A stretch of 42,646 nt of DNA from Allorhizobium undicola ORS 992 = ATCC 700741 (GCF_000621665.1 NZ_JHXQ01000027.1:1-42646), one strand, 5' to 3'; shown: positions 1 to 7,575, numbered from the stretch's first letter. Notes: generated from the sequence alone by a model not told the origin. Numbers and translations: made by a program.

Positions 1-297
1 GGATTTACGTCATTCCTCGAAGACGGCCGGATCTGCCTGACGAATAATGCCGCCGAACGCGCGCTCAGAGGCTTCGCACTCGGAAGAAAGTCATGGCTCT
101 TCGCCGGATCGGATCGTGGTGCTGAACGTGCGGCGTTCATGGCGACACTGATCATGAGCGCCAAGCTCAATGACATCGATCCACAGGTCTGGTTAGCCGA
201 CGTCCTCACCAGCATTGCAGACACACCGATCAGCAGGCTGGAGCAATTGCTTCCCTGGAATTGGAAACCCAAGACGTTGAGTGCTCAGGCGACCTGA
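1..297 (+). pseudogene. IS66-family transposase TnpC, C-terminal part (cut by window edge)
   Basis: Frame 1 is open from the first base to a TGA at 295-297 and reads as the last 98 residues of an IS66 transposase. It contains the conserved NNAAERALRGFALGRKSW stretch with the catalytic glutamate of the DDE triad, then the typical LFAGSDRGAE segment and a LLPWNW ending. The same region can be compared with the complete TnpC at 1042-2574, which has SNTVERSIRPIALNSKNALF in this place, so the two belong to the same family but to clearly different elements. The 5' part lies outside the window, so whether the gene is intact cannot be judged. Confidence 0.85.
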
Positions 298-322
298 ACC
301 GCGGCCTTCACCGGATGCTTAC
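298..322 (+). repeat. right terminal inverted repeat of the first IS66-family element
   Basis: Twenty-five bases after the transposase stop the sequence ends in GGATGCTTAC. Its reverse complement begins GTAAGC, the usual outer end of IS66 elements and the same as both ends of the complete copy at 1029-3505. I therefore place the outer end of this element at 322. The other end is outside the window. Confidence 0.6.
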
Positions 323-389
323 GATACTACGGCCGGGGGAACAGCGTAAATGTTGGGACCTATTTCCCGATAAAATAGAGGACACCTAT

Positions 390-752
390 ATGCCGCGACA
401 ACTATCTTACGAAGAGAAAATACTGTTGAGGAAGCTTGTCGGGCCCGACGTGCCGTTTATTTCCACGCTCGAGGCTCAAATGGAAGATTGTCTGGTTGAA
501 AGTATTTTTGAAAACGGTCTGAAACTCACACCTAAGACAAATAAAAGGATCAATGTGAAACAGAAAATAATCGGGAGCGGATCGCTTTACGACGAAGATG
601 GAATTCCTATTATAATAGATTTATTTCAGAATGAAGGGCTCATTTCGGAGCTTATGATTGAAAAAGCAGACTCTACACCAATTAGAAGAGTCTTGGATTA
701 TTCTGAAGTGAAGGCTCTTGGATTTGGCCAAGGAATAACATTGGAACAATAA
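390..752 (+). CDS. small hypothetical protein, DUF6984-like
   Basis: A 120-residue reading frame begins at ATG 390, eight bases after a good ribosome site (TAGAGGA, 376-382). The frame is open further upstream, into the IS66 end, but no better start is present there. The protein begins MPRQLSYEEKILLRKLV and has a middle YDEDGIPIIIDLF stretch followed by a charged end; this layout resembles DUF6984 family proteins (RxLTxEE start, DxDG in the middle), which are small soluble proteins often found beside toxins or mobile DNA. No signal peptide or membrane segment is seen. The gene is clearly more AT-rich than all other genes in the window, which suggests recent transfer. It lies between two IS66 remnants. 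A role as immunity protein would be a guess; the family call rests on pattern memory only. Confidence 0.6.
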   Translation: MPRQLSYEEKILLRKLVGPDVPFISTLEAQMEDCLVESIFENGLKLTPKTNKRINVKQKIIGSGSLYDEDGIPIIIDLFQNEGLISELMIEKADSTPIRRVLDYSEVKALGFGQGITLEQ

Positions 753-756
753 GTAT

Positions 757-776
757 CCCCCGGCAAAGCCGGGGGC
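757..776 (+). terminator. GC-rich hairpin after the DUF6984-like gene
   Basis: CCCCCGGC and GCCGGGGG form an 8-bp perfect stem with an AAA loop (757-775), starting four bases after the stop codon at 750-752 and followed by CTTTA. The U-run is short, so termination is likely but not certain. Confidence 0.65.
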
Positions 777-788
777 TTTAAAGATATG

Positions 789-868
789 AGCCGCTCAACG
801 CGGCTGGAGGGGGACGCTGACGCGGCCCCGGTTTCAATGCGCCCCTAAAGGTGGCCGTTCAACGCCAC
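789..868. other. run of further short hairpins in a gene-free stretch
   Basis: After the terminator, two clear hairpins follow: AGCCGC/GCGGCT around a TCAAC loop (789-805) and GTGGC/GCCAC around a loop containing GTTCAAC (851-868). Between them lies a GC-rich segment (about 809-828) with possible GGGG/CCCC pairing. The repeated TCAAC in the loops suggests a structured RNA or a REP-like cluster rather than chance. No coding frame with family resemblance was found from 753 to 914. Confidence 0.35.
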
Positions 869-914
869 AGGCTCAGTTGATTGACCCTGAGGTCTTACTC
901 TTCCTGGTTGCGGA

Positions 915-1028
915 TCATGCTGAGCGAACCGCCCGGATCACGCGCTGCAGATGAGCTTCGTCAGCAACGACGGGAGCGCGCACGACGACATCGCCAATCA
1001 GAACTTCGATTATCGCAACGCCTGCAGA
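915..1028 (-). pseudogene. IS66-family TnpA (OrfA) remnant, C-terminal 37 residues
   Basis: Read on the minus strand, 1028-915 encodes AGVAIIEVLIGDVVVRA and ends in LQRVIRAVRSA followed by a stop. This is the classical C-terminus of an IS66 OrfA, and an ATG overlapping the stop marks where orfB should begin; that second frame stops after seven codons. The upstream part of the gene is missing because the complete IS66-family element begins exactly at 1029. It differs in sequence from the TnpA at 2999-3430, so it is the debris of another element. Confidence 0.65.
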
Positions 1029-1041
1029 GTAAGCGGTGTTT

Positions 1042-2574
1042 TCAGGCCACGGCTTTTAGATCGTGGTTTGCGGCGTAGGCCCACGGCAACAGGTCGTCGA
1101 TCTGGCTATTCGGATGGCCGTTGACGATCTTGATGAGGATGTCTGAGAGATAGGCGAGCGGCTCGACGTCGTTGAGTTTGGCGGTCTCGATCAACGACGC
1201 GACGGTTGCCCAGTGTTCGGCCCCGGCGTCGGAACCGGCAAATAGCGCGTTTTTGCTATTGAGGGCAATAGGCCTGATTGATCGTTCGACGGTGTTGGAG
1301 TCGATCTCAATCCGGCCATCGTCGATGAAGCGGGTCAAGCCGTCCCAGCGTGACAAGGTATAGCGGATTGCTTCGGCGAGCTTTGTCTTCTGGCTTATGT
1401 AGCCGAGTTGTTCACGCAGCCAGGGAGCGAGGCTGTCGATGATGGGGCGGCTCTTTTGTTGGCGCGTGGCGATACGCTCCTCGGGGGTCCGGCCACGTAT
1501 CTCGTCTTCGATCCTGTAAAGTTCGCCGATGCGTCGGAGCGCCTCGCTGGCGATGGGTGCCGGGCCAGCGGCAGCCAGCTCATAGAAGCGGCGTCGAATA
1601 TGGGACCAGCAGAATGCCAGCGACACGGTATTCTTTGCCGCGAGGGGGCGATATCCACTGTAGCCGTCGACCTGCAGGATGCCGACGAAGCCGTCGAGAT
1701 GGGCCATCGGCCGTTCGCCTTTGCGATCCGGCGCGTAGACATAGGCGACGCCGGGTGGGTCATCGCCCTGCCACGGCCGGTCATCTCGTGCATAGGCCCA
1801 AAGCTGTCCGGTCTTGGTCTTGCCGCGCCCCGGATCGAGCACGGGTGCTGTCGTCTCGTCGGCGAAGAGCTTGGACGACGACTTCAAATGATCAAGCAAC
1901 CGCTGATGAACGGGGCGAAGATGCCAGGCGGCACGACCGACCCAATCGGCGAGCGTCGAACGGTCGAGGTCGATGCCCTGACGCTTGTAGATTTGCGCCT
2001 GGCGATAAAGTGGCAAGTGGTCAGCATATTTGGAGACCAGCACCTGGGCGACGGTAGCCTCGGTCGGAATGCCACCTTCGATCAATCTTGCCGGGGCCGG
2101 AGCCTGGACAACGACCTCCTCGCAGGCCCGGCAGGCATACTTTGGGCGGCGCACCACCAGCACGCGGAACTGGGCGGGCACAATGTCGAGCTTCTCGCTG
2201 ACATCCTCGCCGATCCGATGCAGGTCATTGTGGCAGCACGGGCAGGCATGGTCATCGATATCGACCACGACCTCGATGCGCGGCAGGTGTGCTGGCAGCG
2301 AACCCCGGTTCGTGCGCCGTTTGGCGACCCGCGCCTGGTGAAGAGCATTCGACGCCTGCTCCTTCTCTTCCAGCCCGGCGGCCTCGACCTGCTCGGCCTC
2401 TTCAAGCCCCAGCAGAAGCTGGTCTTCGGGAAGGGTCTCGGCACGGCGGCCGAAGCGGTGGCGCTGCAATTCCTTAATGATCTGACGCAGGCGGACATTC
2501 TCCGCCTCACGCGAAAGCACCATGGCTTTCAGCGCGTTCAGGTCATCCGGAAGCTCGTCTGCCGTCATCGTCAT
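1042..2574 (-). CDS. tnpC: IS66-family transposase TnpC
   Basis: This is the DDE transposase that carries out strand transfer of the element. The 510 residues are full length for the family. In order they show a coiled-coil N-terminus (about 12-40), a Zn-finger with CPCC at 111-114 and CRAC at 148-151, and the catalytic core with D239 (LFADETTAP), D303 (LQVDGYSGY) and E430 (SNTVERSIRP). The C-terminus ends in the usual LLPWAY-type segment. It stands last in the tnpABC order, 71 bp after tnpB. No frameshift or missing catalytic residue is seen, so the enzyme should be active. Confidence 0.95.
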   Translation of the reverse strand: MTMTADELPDDLNALKAMVLSREAENVRLRQIIKELQRHRFGRRAETLPEDQLLLGLEEAEQVEAAGLEEKEQASNALHQARVAKRRTNRGSLPAHLPRIEVVVDIDDHACPCCHNDLHRIGEDVSEKLDIVPAQFRVLVVRRPKYACRACEEVVVQAPAPARLIEGGIPTEATVAQVLVSKYADHLPLYRQAQIYKRQGIDLDRSTLADWVGRAAWHLRPVHQRLLDHLKSSSKLFADETTAPVLDPGRGKTKTGQLWAYARDDRPWQGDDPPGVAYVYAPDRKGERPMAHLDGFVGILQVDGYSGYRPLAAKNTVSLAFCWSHIRRRFYELAAAGPAPIASEALRRIGELYRIEDEIRGRTPEERIATRQQKSRPIIDSLAPWLREQLGYISQKTKLAEAIRYTLSRWDGLTRFIDDGRIEIDSNTVERSIRPIALNSKNALFAGSDAGAEHWATVASLIETAKLNDVEPLAYLSDILIKIVNGHPNSQIDDLLPWAYAANHDLKAVA

Positions 2575-2645
2575 AGGTCGAGAACAGCATATTTTGCCGC
2601 TCGGAACGAGAGGCTGAATGCGGCTGATTCAATTGGTCGCGGTCG

Positions 2646-3002
2646 TCATCCGGCCTTAACAGGCGTGCGCGTTTGGCTCGGCGCTGCCACGCGTTTCCAG
2701 TCCAATCCCTCGAACAAAGCCGAGAACTGGGCAGCGGTCAGATGCATCGCGCCGTCCTGCATTCGAGGCCAATGGAACTCGCCATTCTCAAGTCGCTTGG
2801 CGACAAGGCACACCCCGCTGCCGTCCCAGAAGATCAGTTTGATCCGGTCCGTGCGCTTGGCCCGGAACACGTAGATCGTGCCGGAGAATGGATCGGCACC
2901 CATCTCAGCCTTCACCAGTGCCGCCAATGCTTCCGCTCCTTTGCGGAAGTCGACAGGCTTGGTGGCGAGCATGACCTTTACCGCACCAGACGGACCAATC
3001 AC
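2646..3002 (-). CDS. tnpB: IS66 accessory protein TnpB (Orf2)
   Basis: The 118-residue protein begins MIGPSGAVKVMLATKPVDFR and contains KTDRIKLIFWDG-like sequence (RTDRIKLIFWDGSG), both hallmarks of the IS66 Orf2 family. The family is needed for transposition, although its exact biochemical role is not established. Its start codon overlaps the tnpA stop by four bases (ATGA at 2999-3002), the usual translational coupling in this family. Length and ends are normal. Confidence 0.93.
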   Translation of the reverse strand: MIGPSGAVKVMLATKPVDFRKGAEALAALVKAEMGADPFSGTIYVFRAKRTDRIKLIFWDGSGVCLVAKRLENGEFHWPRMQDGAMHLTAAQFSALFEGLDWKRVAAPSQTRTPVKAG

Positions 3003-3430
3003 GATTGAGCCTTCAACGCCTGGATCACGGCGGCAATGGTTGCGCTGTCCGTGCCAGATGCGATCCTCACGATCGCGCCGCCAACCTCCAGCTCGATTGC
3101 CGCAATGGGAGGTGCTTGCCTCTCTATCGTCGTTCGCGATGGCGGAGGTGGCTCTACCGCACGATCAATGACCGCAGGCACAAACATCGGCGGCACTGCT
3201 GGCTCCGCTTGCTGACGCGGCTGCCGCCGCCAAGTGAACAATTGACCGGGAGACAAACCATGCCGCCGCGCAACAGCGCTCACCGACATCTCTCCGCTAT
3301 AGCTCTCGGCGACGATCCGATCCTTCTCCTCATCGCTCCAGTCGCGCCTGCGGCAGGCTCCGGTGAAAACCTCAAACCGTTGCACCGGCATGTCCACACT
3401 GGTGCTATGCGTAAACCCTGTAATCGTCAT
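2999..3430 (-). CDS. tnpA: IS66 TnpA (Orf1), helix-turn-helix protein
   Basis: The 143-residue protein has a helix-turn-helix near residues 30-60 (WSDEEKDRIVAES, then VSAVARRHGLSPGQLFTWRR), which is the IS3/IS66 transposase-type DNA-binding fold. The C-terminus ends in the expected GGAIVRIASGTD...VIQALKAQS region. It is the first gene of the element, about 75 bp inside the end at 3505, and overlaps tnpB by four bases. The protein probably recognises the element ends. Confidence 0.92.
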   Translation of the reverse strand: MTITGFTHSTSVDMPVQRFEVFTGACRRRDWSDEEKDRIVAESYSGEMSVSAVARRHGLSPGQLFTWRRQPRQQAEPAVPPMFVPAVIDRAVEPPPPSRTTIERQAPPIAAIELEVGGAIVRIASGTDSATIAAVIQALKAQS

Positions 3431-3507
3431 ATGTCGGAGCCTCGTTCGGCCACAACATCAACAATCGCACGCTGATCCGGAAGGTGGGGTCAAAACGGCG
3501 CTTACCT

Positions 3508-3597
3508 GGCACCGATGATGGTGGCGGCATAATCGAGGCGGAAATCCGCTTAGCGAAACGCCGGAAACTGTTCAGACAAACCGAGCCTCATCTATGA
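3508..3597 (+). pseudogene. C-terminal remnant of an interrupted gene
   Basis: Directly after the IS66-family end the plus strand is open for 29 codons, contains IIEAEIRLAKRRKLF, and stops with TGA at 3595-3597, three bases before a very strong terminator hairpin. A reading frame that runs from an IS end into a stop followed at once by a terminator looks like the tail of a gene cut by the element. The product cannot be identified from 29 residues. Confidence 0.35.
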
Positions 3598-3599
3598 GC

Positions 3600-3634
3600 A
3601 GCGGCCGTGTCATTTTCGAAATGACACGGCCGCT
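3600..3634. terminator. strong symmetrical hairpin terminator
   Basis: AGCGGCCGTGTCATTT pairs perfectly with AAATGACACGGCCGCT over 16 bp with a three-base loop. It follows the stop of the truncated frame at 3597. The flanking run TTTCTGAGGTGTTTT is only moderately T-rich. From 3635 to about 3915 I see no gene, only an AT-rich stretch with a weaker inverted repeat, TCAGGG/CCCTGA around 3705-3727. Confidence 0.7.
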
Positions 3635-3917
3635 TTCTGAGGTGTTTTCAGTGACACGACAGCCTGAAATTATTGCCCGTTCTCGAAGCTTCCCAAGCTG
3701 AATATCAGGGTGCCACAATCGCCCTGACATGCGCGAAAACGGTTTGACACTTTCATTAAAAAGCGAAAGAAAACAGTAGTCGTTAGATTAGTGGTTTGAT
3801 AGAATATCTGACTGATTTTATTTTCTTAATCCAGTCCACCTCTTCCGCCAAAACTTCAAAAGATCGAGGCTTGACCCTGGAGCGCGCGCGCCATGTCAAG
3901 CTCGCCACGCGCTAAGC

Positions 3918-3978
3918 TTTTGTTTTTGCGCATTTCCGGACCAAAATCGTGACGACAGCTTTCTCGGGACAATGCTCC
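3918..3978. repeat. intergenic repeat, GAGCATTGTCCCGA family, copy 1
   Basis: The stretch contains GCGCATTTCCGGAC, then CGTGACGACA and CGGGACAATGCTC, and is nearly the same as 21871-21932. Both are members of the imperfect palindromic repeats common between genes in Rhizobiales. It lies just downstream of the TetR gene. Confidence 0.7.
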
Positions 3979-4024
3979 ATTACGTTGACATGCGACCTCA
4001 ACGCACAGCACGCGCCCTGATTTT

Positions 4025-4558
4025 TCATTCCAGTTGTTTTTCTTCATCGAAATCGAAATTCAGTCCCTCCGTGCTTGCATCGAACAGAGAACGGTCCTCC
4101 AGCACGTTCGCGGTCAGCATTGCGCCCTCCAGGACCGCGAGCACCCGAACCGCATCGACGGGCGCAAGCCCCGCCTGCTGAAAACGGTCGAGCCCCAGTC
4201 TGAAGAATCGCTGCACCTCATACCGGACCTCATCGGAAAGATCGGATGCGGTTGCCCCAAGCGCGCCACACAGGCACATTTTTCCGTCTTTACATAAGGC
4301 GTCACGAAAGACCTCGCGGGAGGCGCGGACAATATCCTCACCGCCCGCGACCCTTTGCTCCACCGCCGTCACGAACCGATCAGTGTATCGGCGCGCCACT
4401 GCGGCGGCGAGCTTCTCTTTCGTTGGAAAATGATAATGAATACTGGCACTCTTTACACCGACATCCGCAGCAATGTCTCGGAAACTGAAACCGTCATAGC
4501 CGCTTGACCGGATGCGCCGTTCAGCCGCATCCATGATTGCATCCGTCATTTTGCTCAT
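4025..4558 (-). CDS. TetR/AcrR family transcriptional regulator
   Basis: A 177-residue repressor-type protein. The N-terminal helix-turn-helix occupies about residues 8-50, with FSFRDIAADVGVKSASIHYHF and the typical PTKEKLA follow-on; the rest is an all-helical ligand domain with several cysteines (CKDGKMCLCGALG) that could sense thiols or electrophiles, which is inference. The gene is divergent from the SDR at 4666, and the space between them holds two copies of an inverted repeat, so it very probably represses both itself and the SDR. The ligand is unknown. Confidence 0.9.
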   Translation of the reverse strand: MSKMTDAIMDAAERRIRSSGYDGFSFRDIAADVGVKSASIHYHFPTKEKLAAAVARRYTDRFVTAVEQRVAGGEDIVRASREVFRDALCKDGKMCLCGALGATASDLSDEVRYEVQRFFRLGLDRFQQAGLAPVDAVRVLAVLEGAMLTANVLEDRSLFDASTEGLNFDFDEEKQLE

Positions 4559-4572
4559 AGCGATACCTTTCT

Positions 4573-4590
4573 CTATCTAGCGATAGATAG
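4573..4590. promoter_or_regulatory. probable TetR operator 1
   Basis: CTATCTA-GCGA-TAGATAG, a perfect 7-bp inverted repeat with a 4-bp centre, 15 bp upstream of the tetR start. The near-identical copy at 4632-4649 makes an accidental origin unlikely. Confidence 0.75.
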
Positions 4591-4631
4591 CTCTTGCAAT
4601 TCCGATGCGCAACGTCTATGTATGAGTTCAC

Positions 4632-4649
4632 CTACCTAGCGGTAGATAA
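4632..4649. promoter_or_regulatory. probable TetR operator 2
   Basis: CTACCTA-GCGG-TAGATAA matches operator 1 at 15 of 18 positions and ends 17 bp before the SDR start codon, where it would block RNA polymerase or the transcription start of the SDR gene. The centres of the two sites are 59 bp apart. Confidence 0.75.
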
Positions 4650-4665
4650 ACAAAAGGAGATGAAC

Positions 4666-5433
4666 ATGCGTTTTGAAGGTAAAGTTGTCGCCATCACCGG
4701 CGGTGGTTCTGGCATCGGCAAGGAAACCGCAGCACGCTTTGTTGCGGAAGGCGCAAAGGTTGCCATCAACGGCCGGGACCTGGCAAAGCTCGAAGCCGCC
4801 GCCCGTCAAATCGACCCGAGCGGCAAGAACGTCGTTGTCTCTGCTGGCGATATTGCAAGCCCGCAGACAGGCGCAGCGCTGGTTGATCTTGCAGTTTCGA
4901 CTTTTGGCAAGCTCGACGTATTGGTCAACAATGCAGGCGTGTTCAATCCCAAGCCCTTCCTCGACCTGACCGAGGCAGACTACGACTGGTACCTCGATAC
5001 GATCCTCAAGGGCAAGTTCTTCACCGCGCAGGCTGCCGCCAAGGCTATGAAGGACAAGGGCGGCGCCATCGTGCAGACCGGCTCCATGTGGGCGATCCAG
5101 GCCATCGGCGCCACCCCGTCGGCCGCCTATTCGGCAGCCAATGCAGGCGTTCATGCCATGGTCCGTAACCTTGCAATCGAACTGGCACCGCACAAGATCC
5201 GTATCAATGCAGTCGCCCCGGCCGTGGTCGAGACGCCCGTCTACAACACCTTCATGTCCGACGACCAGGTAAAGGAAGTTCTTCCGACCTTTGACTCGTT
5301 CCACCCGCTCGGCCGCAATGGTCAACCGCGCGATGTGGCCGAAGCAATCCTCTTCCTGGCGTCCGAGCAGGCGTCCTGGATTACCGGCGCGATCCTGCCT
5401 GTCGATGGTGGCGTAACGGCCGGCCGTCAGTAA
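4666..5433 (+). CDS. SDR family oxidoreductase with altered active site
   Basis: A 255-residue short-chain dehydrogenase/reductase. The cofactor motif TGGGSGIG is at 11-18, the NNAG motif at 88-91, and the C-terminal LPVDGG at the end. The expected YxxxK catalytic pair is YSAAN: Y155 is present but residue 159 is Asn (codon AAT) instead of Lys; S140 lies 15 residues before the Tyr. The Lys normally holds the cofactor and lowers the pKa of the Tyr, so activity may be changed or lost. The start is set at ATG 4666, seven bases after AAAGGAG; an ATG at 4660 is too close to that site. The gene is divergent from tetR and preceded by two operator-like repeats. The substrate is unknown. Confidence 0.9.
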   Translation: MRFEGKVVAITGGGSGIGKETAARFVAEGAKVAINGRDLAKLEAAARQIDPSGKNVVVSAGDIASPQTGAALVDLAVSTFGKLDVLVNNAGVFNPKPFLDLTEADYDWYLDTILKGKFFTAQAAAKAMKDKGGAIVQTGSMWAIQAIGATPSAAYSAANAGVHAMVRNLAIELAPHKIRINAVAPAVVETPVYNTFMSDDQVKEVLPTFDSFHPLGRNGQPRDVAEAILFLASEQASWITGAILPVDGGVTAGRQ

Positions 5434-5484
5434 GACGCCCGCGCGTGCGACGGCCTCCCGCACAGGCCCGTTTCCCTGGGGAGG

Positions 5485-5592
5485 CTACTGCATGATTCCT
5501 TAAATCGAAATCGATTGAGGGTGAAAATCATGCCGCATGTTTCAGCGTTTACAGCGTTCTTTGTGCGTTTGACAAAACGCACGGCGCTGTAG
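5485..5592. repeat. 108-bp intergenic palindromic repeat, copy 1
   Basis: The unit has two hairpins: one opening with TGCATGATTCCTTAAATCG, and one formed by GTGCGTTTGACAAAACGCAC. It is closely similar along its whole length to 18324-18431. Such RIME/Bru-RS-like elements are typical of Brucellaceae. It fills much of the gap between the SDR and the AhpD-like gene. Confidence 0.8.
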
Positions 5593-5703
5593 GGCATTTC
5601 CCGCAAAGCCCACCCGGCTTTGTGTTCGGAAATGCTGCCTTTGATTTCATCGTGGGCCTGATGGGGCCTGCGTTTATCCCCCGCAAGCAAAGAGATCACG
5701 CAA

Positions 5704-6051
5704 ATGCATATGCAAGACTGGAACGCCTACCGCGACGCCTTGATGGGCCGGGTCGGCGACATCGCAAAGCTCTCCCCGGATGTCCTTCGCGGCCTCAACA
5801 CGATTGAAAGCAGCCCGAAGAAGACAAACCTGCTTGAGCCGAAGTTTCACGAGCTGATCGCTCTTGCCGTGGCGGTCACGACACGTTGCGATGGCTGCAT
5901 TGCCGTTCACGCAAAAAAGGCGGTGGAACTTGGCGCGACGCCTGGCGAGATCGCCGAAACATTGAGCACGGCAATTGCCTTGAATGCCGGTGCTGCCCTC
6001 GTTTATTCGGCCCGCGTTTTCGACACGATCGCCGCACTTCCCGAAAAATGA
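5704..6051 (+). CDS. carboxymuconolactone decarboxylase family protein (AhpD-like)
   Basis: A 115-residue all-helical protein with the AhpD-type redox motif RCDGCIAVH (C62, C65, H69), as in alkylhydroperoxidase-like proteins. Members use the two cysteines for peroxide or thiol-disulfide chemistry. The length is usual for single-domain members. Two in-frame ATGs (5704 and 5710) are possible; AGAG at 5691-5694 favours the first. It lies in the same direction as the SDR but 270 bp away with a repeat between, so it is probably its own unit. Its neighbours fit a role in handling reactive or oxidised compounds, which is inference. Confidence 0.9.
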   Translation: MHMQDWNAYRDALMGRVGDIAKLSPDVLRGLNTIESSPKKTNLLEPKFHELIALAVAVTTRCDGCIAVHAKKAVELGATPGEIAETLSTAIALNAGAALVYSARVFDTIAALPEK

Positions 6052-6167
6052 ACTGACACGGGGGCGGAGCATTATGACATAGGCTCTCGCCCTCCGATCC
6101 CGGCAAGTCTATTGTGAGAACCGGTCCACGGCGCCGATCGAGCCGCCCCATGGCCCCTGATCGATAT

Positions 6168-6199
6168 TGTTTGTCTGATTGTCGCGATACAGACAAACA
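6168..6199. promoter_or_regulatory. inverted repeat upstream of the TPR/amine oxidase operon
   Basis: TGTTTGTCTG and CAGACAAACA form perfect 10-bp arms around 12 bases, 57 bp before the start at 6256. The size and symmetry suit an operator for a dimeric regulator. No nearby regulator can be assigned: the TetR sites at 4573 and 4632 are different. The 204-bp gap 6052-6255 contains nothing else recognisable. Confidence 0.55.
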
Positions 6200-6255
6200 C
6201 GCGCTTATTATCATCGCCGAATGCACGAAGAATGCGTTTCGAATGGAGATCGCGA

Positions 6256-7575
6256 ATGAGCACTTTGGACAACCGTGGACTGGGCTTGTCAACCTCATCA
6301 GACCTGGCCGCAGAACATTATCGCCAGGGCGTGGATCTTCTGCTCTCGGCATGGCCGGGTGCGGCGGAAGCGCTGGATGCGGCGATCGCGGCTGATCCGG
6401 ATTTTGCGCTTGCTTACGCTGCGCGAGCCCGGCTTCATGCGGTGCGGACTGAAATTGCAAGCGCCAAGTCGAAGATAGGCAAGGCCGAGGAATTGCTCGC
6501 ACGCCATGGAACAGAGCGGGAGCGGAGCCATGTTCAGGTTCTCTCGCTGGCAATCAACGGGCAGGCGGCCAAGGCACTGGAACGTGCACTTGAGCACGCA
6601 GACCGATGGCCGCGCGATATTCTGATCCTGTCGCTGCCTCTTGGCGCATTCGGTCTGTTTGCCTTTTCCGGCATGGCGGATCACGACCAGGCGCGTGTGG
6701 ATCTTTGCGAGCGCCACGCCGCCAGCTTCGAGGCGAATGACTGGTGGTTTCTTACCTATCTCGGCTGGGCACATGCCGAAAACGGCAATGTGGCGCATGG
6801 CCGCAAAATCACCGAGCGTGGCTATGAACTGCGGATCGAAAACGCCAATGCAGCGCACGCTCTCTCGCACGCCATGTATGAGGGCGGTGCAAGCGAGGAT
6901 GCTGAAAGGCTGATTTCAGGCTGGCTGCCACGCTATGACCGCACCGGCATTCTCCATGGCCATATTGCCTGGCACTCGGCCCTTGCCGCACTGGAACGGG
7001 ACGATCCGGCCCATGCGCTCAGGATTTATGCAGACTATGTCCAGCCATCGGTGTCAAAGGGAATGCCGGTCAATATCGTCAGCGATACCGCATCCTTCCT
7101 GTGGCGTCTGCAAGCCTATGGCCACACGGTTCCCGTACAATTATGGGCGCAAGCCTCCAGTTATTCCGATAGCTATTTCCAAAAACCGGGCTTCGCCTTT
7201 GCGGATGTGCATATGGCGGTGATCGCGGCGGCCGTAGGCAACAAGGCGGCCGTGGAGGAGCGCGTACAGGCGCTTGCGAACCTTGTTCAGACCAGCGCAC
7301 TCTCGGCGGGGCCGGTCGTGCCGGCAATATGCCGGGCAGCACTTTCGTTTGCCGAAGAAAACTATGCCGACTGCGTCCGGATTCTCGAGCCAATGGCTGG
7401 CGAGGTCGTGCGTATCGGCGGAAGCGGTGCACAGCGCGAGATGATCGAAGACATGCTGCTGCTTTCATACATGCGCAGCGGAGACGTGGCGAAAGCCCGG
7501 CTCCTGCTCGACAGGCGCCTGCATCGGCGCTCGTCACCGCGCGATACCAGATGGCAGGCGGGGCTGGCGGCATGA
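6256..7575 (+). CDS. tetratricopeptide repeat protein, TTC38 family
   Basis: A 439-residue soluble protein. It shows alpha-helical repeats from residue 17 on: AAEHYRQGVDLLLSAWPGA, ALDAAIAADPDFALAYAARA, and a middle FLTYLGWAHAENGNVAHG, followed by HALSHAMYEGG, a segment typical of the TTC38 family. The family is found in bacteria and animals and has no proven biochemical function; a scaffold or an enzyme-like role are both possible. ATG 6256 is chosen because GGAGA (6244-6248) sits seven bases before it; the frame also has an ATG at 6232 without a good ribosome site. It is first in a tight run with amine oxidase, alcohol dehydrogenase and cupin genes. Confidence 0.8.
   Translation: MSTLDNRGLGLSTSSDLAAEHYRQGVDLLLSAWPGAAEALDAAIAADPDFALAYAARARLHAVRTEIASAKSKIGKAEELLARHGTERERSHVQVLSLAINGQAAKALERALEHADRWPRDILILSLPLGAFGLFAFSGMADHDQARVDLCERHAASFEANDWWFLTYLGWAHAENGNVAHGRKITERGYELRIENANAAHALSHAMYEGGASEDAERLISGWLPRYDRTGILHGHIAWHSALAALERDDPAHALRIYADYVQPSVSKGMPVNIVSDTASFLWRLQAYGHTVPVQLWAQASSYSDSYFQKPGFAFADVHMAVIAAAVGNKAAVEERVQALANLVQTSALSAGPVVPAICRAALSFAEENYADCVRILEPMAGEVVRIGGSGAQREMIEDMLLLSYMRSGDVAKARLLLDRRLHRRSSPRDTRWQAGLAA

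Larger units (their letters stand above)
1029..3505 (-). mobile_element. complete IS66-family insertion sequence
   Basis: The element is bounded by imperfect inverted repeats: GTAAGCGGTGTTTTCAGGCC begins at 1029, and the reverse complement of the other end reads GTAAGCGCCGTTTTGACCCC, ending at 3505. It carries the standard three genes tnpA, tnpB and tnpC in one orientation on the minus strand, all full length, over 2477 bp. IS66 elements normally make an 8-bp target duplication, but the flanks here (CCTGCAGA on the left, CTGGCACC on the right) do not match. The left flank lies inside another IS66 remnant, so the present position probably results from recombination or an adjacent deletion. Confidence 0.85.

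Noticed and set aside
1408..2874. 488-codon open frame opposite to the IS66 transposase genes
   Set aside because: It is antisense to tnpC and tnpB, which have complete catalytic motifs; the antisense product has no family resemblance and low-complexity composition.
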